From the NCBI GenBank assembly GCA_020081605.1, contig JAHREC010000049.1:4092001-4156000 (forward strand): DNA of 64,000 bases. The letters run 5' to 3'. The notes under the pieces were generated by a model. The model was not told the DNA's origin. It worked only from the letters and a program-made list of their open reading frames with translations, and did not search any database. This DNA is from Albifimbria verrucaria (taxonomy: Eukaryota > Ascomycota > Sordariomycetes > Hypocreales > Stachybotryaceae). Position numbers and translations under genes: made by a program. Shown here piece after piece: positions 35,363 through 46,232 of the stretch; the stretch's first letter is position 1, and each line of letters starts with the position of its first letter.

Positions 35363-37943
35363 ACAGACATATAAAACAATTTAGCAATGTAAGGTTAGTA
35401 AACTAAGCTCCAACAGGTATATACTCTTGGTGGTGTCGTCTGGGATAGCAGTGTACTCTCCGCCTCTGCTACTATCAGCAAGTATTCACAAACCAGCCCA
35501 TCCATCCAAACAGAAGTCATATTCGCCCTACCGGCAGTGAAATGCGGCACTGCACTGATGGGATAAAGAATTCTTCATATAACCGTAATCTAAGAAATGT
35601 TTTGGCCAATCACTTCAAGTCAAGAAGCCCCGTGCCCAATCCCACCTCATGATGCTCTATGCCCCTGGCATAGCTTGAAAGACGCATTTCCGTTGATGCT
35701 GTTCTCGAAAAACACCTAGAATATGTACCAAGTACTTAGGTCCTGCAAACATTGTGTTTGTCCCAGCTATGAGAGATAGTTGACAAAGTACCCCAACCGA
35801 TCATGAAATCCGCTTCGTGCTCTTCTATAAGCATAAACAACCATCTACAAAGCCCACATCTATATAAAGTCACTCTAAAGAGCAGCGTCATGATCTTCAA
35901 ACCGTCTTTAGGTCGGATAGGTAAACACCGATACAATGTCCAAACACCCCTCTGAAGAGTTTGTAATGTGTACCTGCACAAAGCATGTACGTGAGAATGC
36001 ACAACACCAAATAAAGCAATTCTACGGTATTGGGTCATTGTGGGATGGTATCCATGCTTGGCCCCAGTTATAACTGCATAGTCTTTAACTATAATATACA
36101 AGGGCAATTGTCCTTGAAACGTGTATTATAGGTTGCCACAAGCGAGGGCGTGAAATTCGAGAAGATCTATATGCATGAAGACAACGCACTGTGATATTCA
36201 ATGAGCATCCAACATTATCAACCAGAGCTTAGATATTGAGCCTAGATGTTATGGGTGTTTCCTATTGCTTGCCCTGGTGCCTATATCTGCACACGTCCCA
36301 GGCTCTGCTTTGTCGTACCTAGAGGCAGTTAATAGAGCCTTCCCTCCCTTGAGGTTGGTATATCTGCCACTGGCTGCCTTGACATTTGACTGTGACGGAC
36401 TGAAGCATTGATCCGAGGCTCAAGGCAACTGGAAGAGTTATCCTACATCGTCCTGGCCATGAAACGCCAGGTGCTCAACCAATATCAGAAACTAAGAATA
36501 AACTCCAACTTGGTCCTTATCCCAATGCTATCCGAGTAATAGTCATCAGTATTCGTTGCTTCAACCAAAGCCACAATTCCAAAAGAACTCCATTTGTCAT
36601 ATACAGTCATACTACGCAATATCTTATTCCAACAACTTACTAAAACCGGATTCCAAACCCCCACAGGTTCATCACGACCTTCGACGTGGCATGCTCCAGT
36701 CGCCCCATCAGGCCCCCAGCACAATGCACGACACGCCGGAACCCCGGCTCCGACTCATGCAGACCCAGTTAATCTCCGTGCCTGACATGACGGCTCCGAC
36801 GTCCGCATCGCCAAATCCGAAAAAACCTGGGGATTGCAGGAAACAAGGACCCCTTCAAGACAAGGGGCCGACGTCTGACGTCTCCGCCATCGCCCGCATA
36901 TCAGGCCATCATGAGGGTATCGCCGGTCGCCCGAGGACCCTTACTTTACGGCAGACCACCTCCCAAACCCGATATTTTACCCAGAGGAGAACCACCAAGA
37001 TCCACGTCCTCCCTCTTACAGGATTAGCCTTCCGGCACTCCGCCGTACCGGCATTACTCCCTACGGACAACGCCCAACCCACGCCCTAGAGGGTAGATCA
37101 ACGCCTCCCTGGCTTCTTTTTACCTCGGCGGGCGCCGCCGGCGCTACGCCTTCTTTGCAGGCTCCACGGCCCCGTCGAAACTCAATGCGCCGCCGTCAAC
37201 CGCCTTAGCCGCATCCTGTGCGCTGCCTTATCTGCCCGCTGTGCCTGTTAAGGGTAGAGCCACAAGAGAGGCGGTCGGCCGTCCTGAACCTTTCCCAGAA
37301 CGCGAAGCTCCGTGGCGCTCCAGTTTTTTCCTTGCTCGAGGGACAAGCGAAGCGGTTCCCAGGTCATAGCGGCGCCTGGCGCGGGAACGAAAAGAATGAC
37401 AGTTGAAAAAGCGGAATTGCAATTTTTTCTTTGTGTGTCTCCCGCCTTGTGGCTGCGACTTCGCTCGAAGGACGAGGCGAGAGGGAGGCTCTAGTTGTTG
37501 GTGTCTAGGCTCCATCGTAACTGTGTGCCGGTGTCGTGCTCCAGGCCGATCCCGAGAACTTGGAAATCAAACTGTCTTGCATGCATTTGGCATCCCGTAT
37601 CTCGATGCGGAACAGCTCTAACGAAACGGATAACTGAACCTACGTAGCAGAACCAAACCCTTACTCTTATACAATGATCAACCCCTCTCATGCCCATACC
37701 GGCTCCCGATCACAACCCCCAAACCAAGAGGAAACACAATCAGCAACTCTCAAAGCCTCCCTTGAGGCAAAACCCTCAGCTGTAACTAACCTCGATCGTC
37801 CAAGACCATTCCAATCGACAAAGCCCCAAGAGCTGTTCCATCTGCCACGCTTGTCAGTAGAAAACTCAAAATAGCTTCGCTTCGAAAAGCCAGCCTCCCG
37901 GTTCGCTAGCACACGCCCCTCCCCCTGGCCACTCCTTAGTCCT

Positions 37944-37962
37944 CGTGGGAGACTCTCCCACG
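37944..37962. repeat. Perfect palindrome, 9-bp arms
   Basis: CGTGGGAGA and TCTCCCACG flank a single C. It is an isolated inverted repeat in non-coding sequence. Confidence 0.7.
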
Positions 37963-38119
37963 CTACGCAAAGTTAGCCTTCAACGCCAGCCACCACTAAC
38001 CGCGACTCCTGCTATCTTGACAAGCCTCCCCGTGGAGATGCAAGGAAAACCCCTCAAGACCGTACGTTTGTCGGGGCCGCCGGCGTGAGAAGCTGGGTGC
38101 TAGTTGCGAACGATTAATG

Positions 38120-38134
38120 CGTCCCCAGGGGACG
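38120..38134. repeat. Perfect palindrome, 7-bp arms
   Basis: CGTCCCC and GGGGACG flank a single A, about 170 bp from the palindrome at 37944. Confidence 0.7.
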
Positions 38135-38142
38135 TCGCTTAC

Positions 38143-38244
38143 ACTGGCGTCAATGGGGGTGAGTTTTACTCTTGCCTGGCTATCTGAAGGATTGCGTGTG
38201 AAGCTTAAACACATTCGACCTGTGAATCCACATTTGACGCCAGT
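38143..38244. repeat. Inverted repeat, 11-bp arms
   Basis: ACTGGCGTCAA at 38143-38153 is the exact reverse complement of TTGACGCCAGT at 38234-38244. Similarity extends imperfectly a few bases on each side. Confidence 0.6.
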
Positions 38245-39256
38245 ATGAGATGGACTAGGCTTCCTTGTCAAACTTGTCGAGCCACCTTTGGTCATCGCCA
38301 TCTGTCATACCAATTGCATCACTAGCCGCAGAGATACCGCGAGATCAAGGTTACCATCAGTCACAGAACATCACCAACCAAGCAAGGGACGAGATTTGGA
38401 GTCGTAAAGTATTATGCATTCCTGGTATTCTCAACTCCATTGTGTAAAAACCTAACTACCAATTCGCCTCACGCCCTCCATCTCCAGTCCCGTGTATTTC
38501 CATGGAGGGAGGCATCGTGGGCTTTGTGATGCCTTTTATTTTCGACCCCAAACCGAGGGTGTCTCCCATTGCCATCTTTCCCAAACTCGCGCGCAGCTGA
38601 ACATAAAACAAATTGACCCATCGCTTCCGACAACCTTAGACGTATGATGTAGAAGGACTGTTCCTCCCTAGTCTCGGGCGTCAATCTCTCCGTAAACAAT
38701 CGTCTTTCTTCCGAAAACGATGACGATAAAAACTCCGACAATCCCGGTTCGAGAGGAGAGGTGGGTAACATCATTACAATCTCACCTGGCCGTTGATATC
38801 ATCACGGCCATGGTTGTTTGAGATGAGAAAAAAGAAGACGCAGAACAAGGCCGAAGCGCTGCAATCTGAAAAAATAAAAGGATCCCGATCCGATTAACGC
38901 CGCTGCCTGCACAATTCCAAATAGGCCAGACAGGTAAAAAGAAAGCCACCGAAATGCCCATAAACGCCTATGCCAGCCGGATCATGGCATTATGCTGCCT
39001 TGACCCTGAGAAAATGGAAATCAATAACGCAGAAAGCTTTGCAGAGAAAGCTGTGAGGATGTAGGTGGGTTGCAAGGTAGGCGGCGTGTGGTGACACACT
39101 GTGCCGGTAGGTTGGTTCGAATCGTCGATAGGATTAGATCGAGAGTCGTATAGTGTATTCGCACAAATATTCGACACTCGCATTAAGTATATCGCTTCAG
39201 TGTGCCTCATATATAGTCGCGGTCGACGTCAGATCGCCGCCGTAGTCGCTTGGGCT

Positions 39257-41719
39257 CTACCCTCGAATTGCTGTAGCAGTATGAGTCTCGCTGCTCCAAG
39301 GGAACCGATCAGACAGCATCTGCTGCTGGGCGTAGTATGGGACATTATTCGACGCACCGACAATGGAAGAGACGGCCGGAGAGGTCGACCTCGCAGGGAC
39401 TGTGGCTTTCGGCGTTGAAGCCTGGCTGCCGTCCGAAGCCTGCGAAGAGAAGGTGCGGAGTGGCGAAGAAGCCGGTGATGCACCCATAGCGACGTTCTGG
39501 AAGTAGGGGTTGGCATCCCGCATGTGGATGGGGTAGCCTGGTGCAGGACCCAAGACTCGGTGACCGAGCTGTGGGCTGCCAGCAGAGGAGTTAGTGCTTC
39601 CGGTGCTCAGCTCGTCACCGCCGTGAGAGCCGTCGAAACGTCCATTCTTCAGAGTACCATCCTTCAACGTAGGACTTGACTGCTTTGATCCAAACTAAAC
39701 CGCATAAGATAACCATGTTAGTAACAACTCTTTCATCTTTGCATGCTCCTTTCCATGCATTTGCATTCGCAGGACACAAGGGTGGTGGGGATCCAGTGGG
39801 CTAGGCCGTGGTGTGGGGTCGGAGAGGTTGGCGTGAAGGCCGGGGTACGTACAAAGCAGTATTTGTTCACGAGCTCCTCGTACGACGAGCTGGGGAGCCC
39901 TGCGATGGGCGAAGGGGCGGGCGAATCTGTTCCAGAGACGGCCTGCACAGCAGGTGCACGAGTCGCAGGTGAGTTGGTACCATGAGATCCGCGGACGTTG
40001 CTCTTCATGTAAAGAGCGTCGCGGTCGCGATCCTTGACCATGGAATCCTTGGCAGCCTGGACGGCCGCACTTAGGGATGCGCCAAAGTCGTAACGGTTAG
40101 CAAAGGCAGCTCCACTAGGTGAGGACAGGCCGTTGGTCAGGTTATCGCTAGCAAGGTTGTTGGTGGACTTTGACTTGAGTCGCAGACCAGACGACGTGCC
40201 AGACTCGCCAATGTACTCATGGATAGGCTGGTCAAAGTTGTACTTTGTCTCGCCGTCCCCAAACTCGTCCGAGGTGATGGGCATCGACTTGGGACGAGCG
40301 GCATTGGAAGGGTTTTGCCTGCGGTTGCTGCGTGGAAGACCGTTCAGGGGTCTAGACGCAGCACCCTGGAAGTTGTTCTTGCCATTCTGGGGAAGGTGCT
40401 TCTTGCGGAAGTCAACCTGGAAATTAGCGCTCTCGTTGTTGTCCCAGTACTCTTGGCCGTTGACGGAGTAGCGCAGGCAGAAGAAGAGAGTCTTGGATTC
40501 GAGGTTGGCCGTGTCTGCCAACTTGATGGAGAAGCAGAAGCGGTCCTGGCCTAGTGGCGTCTCTCGTGGACGGATCTCGTGGCTGTACTCGGCAGCCACC
40601 TCAGATGTCGTCTTCCAGTAGTCGAGAGTGAAGCGGCAGACAACCGACTTGTGGAAGGCCAGGTTGGAGACGGCTACGTAGCCGAGAAGACACTTTTGGT
40701 CGGGAGAGAGCCAGACCTTCTCAAGCTTGACGGGCAGGCTCTTGCGTGAATTGCTGTCGTGGGGAAGTTGGCAGTAATGATTTCCCACTCGTACGGTGGG
40801 GATCGGGTGCCTGAGCGAGCATCGTCTTGTGGGAAGGGATACTCGTTGTCGCTATCGTAGTTGTTGTCGACAGGCGAAGACCCCGCGCTGACCGCGAGAG
40901 GTCGGTCGACCTGCAGGAAGTGCCGGACGTGCTCGAGGTGAGAGTCGAAGTGAACGGCCTTGGAGAAGATGGGGGTGCCGGGCATGCTGGAGGGTCGGCG
41001 ACGGGAAGGTGGGCGCAGAGCGGGTCTGACGAGCTCGCCAGACTTCTTTCGCACCATCTGCGGCTTCTTGCGAAGCTCCTCGTCGGTGTCCTCCTCAGAC
41101 GCCGTGACCGAGTTCTCGGCAGACTTGATGACGCCGGTGTTGGGCTCGGTGACGGAGCGGACATGGCTAGCCTTGCGGCCGGGCTTGTTCATGTCGCCCA
41201 GGGCGCTGGTGCTGAAGCTGATGTGTATGCTGCGCTTGGGGGCTGTCCTCGGGAACCACGATGGTGACGGGGAGGGCGTCCTCGGTTGCGAGATCTGGCT
41301 CACGGCTTGCCTGAGGTCCTTTAGCTTCTCCAGCTTCCTACCACGGATCTCGGGAGGGCCCTCGTCGTCGCTACCCGAAGAGGCCGACTCGGGGGTGAGA
41401 TGATGGCGCCCTTGGGCATGCCCCGATCGTCGGTCCGCGGAGGGGGATTGGCGGACGCTGGTCGAGGTGACGACCATGCTTTGCAGGTCGTCGGATGTTG
41501 CCTGGGGCGTCAGGGGCTGGCAGCTCCATCGCTTACAGCAGAGGCTGAGGGCGTTCGGCGGTGCTTGTTGAGGTAGGAGGCGGATCGAGGGAGCGACGGC
41601 CGAGGGCCGGACTGGAGCGATGAGCGACGGCTCACATCGGGCGAGGCGGATGCTGAGGAGGCAGGCGACCGTTGGGAGGGCGGAGTGTAAGGCATTCCCA
41701 AAGCTGGAACGTCTATCAC
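39257..41719 (-). CDS. GAC1/PIG-type PP1 regulatory subunit with CBM21 domain
   Basis: Glycogen-targeting subunit of protein phosphatase 1. Two exons, 39853-41719 and 39257-39694, are separated by a 158-bp intron; corrected length is 769 codons. The N-terminal half is Ser/Pro/Arg-rich and disordered. It carries a PP1-docking RVxF-type motif (KAVHF, within SKAVHFDSHLEHVR). A CBM21 carbohydrate-binding domain follows: VEKVWLSPDQKCLLGYVAVSNLAFHK, VVCRFTLDYW, DRFCFSIKL and TLFFCLRYSVNGQEYWDNNESANFQV. The key aromatic and WDNN residues are present. The C-terminal third is low complexity. One C (coding strand) is missing at 40760-40763 and another at 41513-41516. The start at 41719 (MIDVPALG) is the longest; MPYTPPSQRSP at 41695 is equally plausible. 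Such proteins steer PP1 to glycogen synthase. Confidence 0.9.
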
Positions 41720-42030
41720 AGACGAGCCGAGGATTGTGGGTGGGATGAAGAGGAGGGAAGAAGCGGAGCGAACGAGCGCAAACCGCGAGAGTCAAGTGTT
41801 GACACTGAAGTGGGAGACGACGGCCTGCGAATTAATTCATAGGGCAGAGAGGAGGGATGAGGGCAGGCCAGAGGACGACAAGGCGAGCAGGTTCTTCTTT
41901 TCCTTGTTCCAGAGATTTGGAGTAAGAAAGAGGTCTGTCTAAAAGAGAATTGGAAAGCACCTGTCAGCAATGGAAGTGCTTATGGAATCAGTGGGGTCGT
42001 GGAAGGCAGGCAAGCAGGTAAGACGGAGGA

Positions 42031-42087
42031 GGGTGGTGGGTGGTGGGTGATGGGTAATGGGTGATGGGTAATGGGTGATGGATGGGT
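42031..42087. repeat. 7-bp tandem repeat (TGGGTGA/TGGGTAA)
   Basis: Alternating units TGGGTGA and TGGGTAA, preceded by GGTGGTGGG-type copies, over about 57 bp in the presumed leader of the GAC1-like gene. The unit is not the TTAGGG telomere repeat. Confidence 0.85.
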
Positions 42088-43560
42088 TTGCTTGATACGT
42101 GGATCGGCAGCAGACAGGTGGTGTGCAACGGGAGAAAGCCACGATTATTCCTGGCGTGATCTACCAAAAATTCCTTGTTTGCCACGACACCGAGACAAAC
42201 ATCTTCAGGCCCATTGCTTTTTCTCTTCCTCTCCAATTCATGTGCTGGTGTGTGGTGTTGCTTGTTGGGGGAGACAGGAGAAGAGGCTGAGGGACGGCTG
42301 ACTTACACAAAGCCGGAGAGACGTCAAGTCCAAGGGCAAGCAGAGCAACTTACGAGTCCTTTGCCAGGGCAATATTCCAGCAACCAGGCAAAAGGCTTGT
42401 GAAGAAGCAGCAGCAAAAAAGCAAAAGCCCCGAGTTGAGCGAAGTCGGTTGGACGAGTGCAGGTAAGAAAACCGGAAGACGGAGGAGGGAGGCAGAGGTG
42501 GATCGATGCCGACTCGTCGACGTCACCTAAGGAGGGAAGAAAAAAACTAACGGGTCCGTCCGTTGAAGTCGTCGTTGTCAACCCGTCGACACAGGTTTGC
42601 AGGTGGATGAAAAGAAGAGGGAAAAAAGAGGCAGAAGATGGGATGGGAAGTTGTCGAGCAGGGAGATGATGGTCGACCTGGCCTTATTTTTCGGGTCCCG
42701 ATTCCTGGATGTGTGGTCCTGACCTGGGGAGAGAGAGGCAGGAGAGTGGCTCTGGGCTTGTAAATGTTAGATCGGGGTGGGGAGCAGGAGGTTTTGATTT
42801 CAAAGGAATGAATGGATGGATAGGCCTTGACTAGGGTGGTGGAAGGCTCGGACCAGAAACAGGTGGGAGGACGGGCAGGGATCTTGGGCTAGTGGCACGA
42901 CAAGGTTGCAAGCCGTGCAGAAGTCCGGCGTGTTGAGGCGCTTGGGAGAGCGATGGCGCCTTTGGTGCCGGGGAAGAGTCAAGGGGCGTGTGCTTGCGCG
43001 TGGGAGAGGTGTGGAAGCTCGTGTGTGAGTGGGAAGGGGTGTGGGCTCGAACCACGATTGATCGGTGCCAAGCATGGACCAAGAGCTCACCGAGCCAATG
43101 TCGAGGCGAGATGGGGAACCAACTGGAGAGAAGAGACGGCGAAGACAAGATGCCGCCGCGCGTTGGGGGTGACAGGGCAGAAACGAAGGGAATGGTAACC
43201 TACTCGGGGAGGATAAGGTACGGTACTGTAGGTAGCCAGAGCAAGGCTACGAACAAGTATACCGGGGATGGCGTATGAGTTGACTCGCGTATATTGCGGA
43301 GGGAAAAGAGTCAGAGAGAGAGAAGAGAGATTGACAAACGAGGCAGGTCGGTCAGAGCTAGAGCTGGAGGAGGTTGTGAAGTCGAAAGAAGAGATGGCCA
43401 AAAGATTCGGTGGGTGGTTTGCCTCCCGAGTGTGCCTGTGAGATGTGATGGCGGCAACGGCAAGTCGAAGAAGAGGTGGTGTTGATGGACTAAAGAGGAG
43501 CTCGAGAGGAGAAAGAAGGGGAATGGTGGTGTGTGAGATTAGTAGGTGGTGTACGGCGTA

Positions 43561-43711
43561 TGGTATGGTACGGTACGGTATGGTATGGTATGGTGTACTA
43601 TGTAGCTGTAGCTGGTGGAACGACAGAGCAAAGAAAGGCAACGGGGCCGTAGCCGAGATCGCTGTCCGGGATGGGCTGATTGAAGATGGCACGGTGCGGT
43701 ACGGTACGGTA
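43561..43711. repeat. Two pentanucleotide (GGTAT/GGTAC) arrays
   Basis: Units of TGGTA and CGGTA run at 43561-43597. A second short array of CGGTA occurs at 43690-43711. Confidence 0.8.
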
Positions 43712-43809
43712 GCTTATCGGCAAGGACGGCGGCGACGGCGTTGCATTAGACTAGAGGAGGAGAAGAGGGAGAGGGTGGGCAAGTGAAGGCGAGAAAGAAA
43801 TACGGTTGT

Positions 43810-43838
43810 GGTGGTCGTGGTCGTGGTCGTGGCCGTTG
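43810..43838. repeat. 6-bp GTGGTC tandem repeat
   Basis: GTGGTC-type units run for about 29 bp in non-coding DNA. Confidence 0.75.
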
Positions 43839-44140
43839 ATTGATGATTGATAGATGATTAGAGGCGGGTTGGGTTGGGTTGCTTTGCTTTGGCTTCGGCC
43901 TCGGATTGAAGAGGAGGGTTACCTCGAGGACCCTGCACCCTAACGCTCGCTATCTGTGGCGATGTGCAGAAACGAGAGGAGGAGATGGAGATGGAGAGAG
44001 AGGGAGGAATGGATGGAACGGTCGAGGAGCTTGTTTAACCTTTTTGTGAGTCGGGATCCGGAACAAGGAGGATGTGGTCGAGCCAAAACCGACCGCCGGC
44101 AGTGTGAAATGAAGCAGAAGCCGGAACGGAGAAGAAGGAT

Positions 44141-44210
44141 ACAGACAGAGACAGACGTAGACAGATGGAGGCAGACAGAGGCAGACAGAGGCACAGAGAG
44201 AGAGACAAGG
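44141..44210. repeat. Purine-rich ACAGAC/GGCAGACA repeat
   Basis: Imperfect repeats of CAGACAGAG and GGCAGACAGA, ending in an AGAGAG run. Confidence 0.75.
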
Positions 44211-44323
44211 AGGGTGTGGCCAAGCACCGCACGCCAAACAGGTACCCAGAGATAAGGCAAGGCAGGCCAAACGCACGGCATGCTAAATAAAATGTACATG
44301 CGGTGCGTAACATACATGGGCGG

Positions 44324-44370
44324 GCTGCCCTGCGCTGCCCTGCGCTGCCCTGCGCTGCCATGCACTGCAC
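44324..44370. repeat. 10-bp tandem repeat TGCGCTGCCC
   Basis: Three adjacent units at 44331-44340, 44341-44350 and 44351-44360 (last base changed). Diverged half copies lie on both sides. Confidence 0.8.
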
Positions 44371-45670
44371 CACGCTGCACCGTGCTGGGCCCGCCCGTAT
44401 CCGTAGCCGGACGGTTCAATTGCCTGCGACGCTTACAGTCTATTACCTGTTCTTGACCTCACTCTTACATGCCTGGGCATTCATCATTACTGAGCCAGGT
44501 CGTCGTTAAGCGAGTCTCACACGTCTCCGTCTCCGTCTTCGCCCCTCCTCTTGCCCCCAGCTAGCAAAAGCAAGATTTCCATTCCCAGCAGTCGACGAGG
44601 GTTCCCGGGCTCTGGACAATTTAAAAGAGAATCATAGATCATGGCTCTGGAATTGCCGGGGAGGTTACTTGGTTTTTCGCTGGATTAGCTTTCGCAGTGG
44701 CCGTCGCGGTCGCCGGGGGAGTGGATGGAGGGTGTGTTTCTGTGTTTCGCTTTGGCTTGGGGAGCCTAGAAGCCGTGGGAGGACGAATGAGGAAAAAAGG
44801 CAGGGAAAAAATCTTTTTATTTTTCTTCTTTTTCTTAGTGCAGTAGAGGGAGAGGAGACTGGCTCACTGGGAGGGCGTGCGAGGAGGGCCCAGGTCTGGA
44901 CAAGGCCGTTCCTGGGGGTACGTAGGTAGGGAAGGGCCTTTGGTCTAGGTAGCTGTTGGAATTTTGGTCTTGGCCATGTTTTTTAATTATTATTATTCGT
45001 GTGTGATTTCTTTGTTTATTCGTTCATTCATCCATTCACTCGAGTGCGCGAGGATGAGACCCATTTCCCAGACACCGCATGCAGGCTGTCTCAGTACCAT
45101 GACGATGGTGTCAATGGCCATCCGCCGTCCGTGGTGGACCGTCCCGCTCGCTGCCCGTCGGGTTCAAAAGCCGTCCCTAGGGGCAAAATGGTTCTGCTAA
45201 CGTAACATATTCCCCGTGAAGCTTGCCGTTTTCCTCTCAATATGGGTCTCCAAGGGGAGCTATCAAAGAAAGGGAAGTCTCCCGACGGCTGATAGACGAG
45301 CAAGAAAAAACTGGACGGACGTTTCCACGGCGCTTCTGCTGGTGCACTGACAGCTGAACCACAGACAGGGCAGAAATTGGGTCCTCTGGAGAAGAGCTAC
45401 TCTGGTGTACGATATTGTATTAGGTGTGCGTTAGGGGAAGATATCCATAACTTCCGCCAACTAACACGAGTGCGCGTAGCCACCCCAGCCGCTGTTAGTG
45501 TTAGCGGGTGTGGTGCTGCTCCGTTTGGGAAACGCGTGTCGGTGGTAGCAGTAGTAGTTATCTCGCTCGATGAGAAGAGAGAAAAATTCAAGGAGGGATA
45601 AAACGGAACGGACATGGGTGGGCGCATCTGGTGGGTATTTTCCTGTTCTTTTTTTTCTGCTGGGCTCACC

Positions 45671-45721
45671 GACCATGCATGGGTGCATGGGTGGGATGCT
45701 TGCATACATGCATGCATGCAA
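45671..45721. repeat. GCAT-type repeat
   Basis: Overlapping GCAT, TGCATGGG and CATGCATG units over about 50 bp. Confidence 0.75.
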
Positions 45722-46196
45722 GTACAGTACTATGTACAGGGACGCATGCGTCTGCAGGCAGTCTGGGTTGGCCGTGCCTTTTGAGAATCTGCCCTCTCAA
45801 ACTCGGCTCTCCCTTTGGCACGCGCAGTAGCCAAGCTATAGCGTCTGCTGGGCACCACATCATGCCATGACCTACCTACCAGCCTAGATGCTGTAGCTTC
45901 CCAACGCACCCAACTGCCTTAGTACGCCTACAGCGCTCTCAAGCTGTTCCTCGTTCCTCCCACTGTGCGGTCCTCCACCCCCTCGAGCCTCGAACCACTG
46001 GGGAGCTCGTTATCAGCGCCAAGGGTAACGGGCACCGGGGCCCCGGACCAGGCGCTCTGTGCGGCGCGTTCCACAGTGCGCTTACAGTATGCCATCCTCG
46101 ACCGTGACAGGCTCCCCATGCAATGACGTCAGAGACCACCGGATTGTCTGCTCAGGTCTCTTCCCTCGTCTTGACTCTTTTTTTAATTCGATCTCA

Positions 46197-46232
46197 GATG
46201 CATCGCATCGCAGCGCATCGCATCACATCACA
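46197..46232. repeat. CATCG pentamer repeat
   Basis: GATGCATCGCATCGCAG and related CATCG/CATCA units. Confidence 0.7.

Larger units (their letters stand above)
35363..39256. other. Long intergenic region with short palindromes
   Basis: About 3.9 kb. At 36.6-37.1 kb one plus-strand frame (36556-37089) is open but looks like translated low-complexity DNA. From 37.1 to 38.5 kb composition changes to more G/C-rich, and several short perfect inverted repeats occur (listed separately). No transposase or reverse-transcriptase motif is seen. Confidence 0.45.
41720..43950 (-). promoter_or_regulatory. Pyrimidine-rich 5' region of the GAC1-like gene
   Basis: Upstream of the GAC1-like start, the coding (minus) strand is strongly C/T-rich for about 2 kb; the plus strand appears G/A-rich. 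Long pyrimidine tracts are usual in promoters and 5' leaders of highly expressed filamentous fungal genes. The region contains several short tandem repeats. No transcription start can be fixed. Confidence 0.4.

Noticed and set aside
36556..37089. 177-codon plus-strand frame
   Set aside because: It reads as low-complexity Pro/Thr/Gln translation with no domain, and no splice or promoter support is seen.
42031..42087. TGGGTGA/TGGGTAA array as an internal telomere repeat
   Set aside because: The unit differs from TTAGGG and the array is short.
43020..43100. T-loop-like sequence GGTTCGAGCC (minus strand)
   Set aside because: The surrounding bases do not fold into acceptor, D and anticodon arms, so it is not called as a tRNA.
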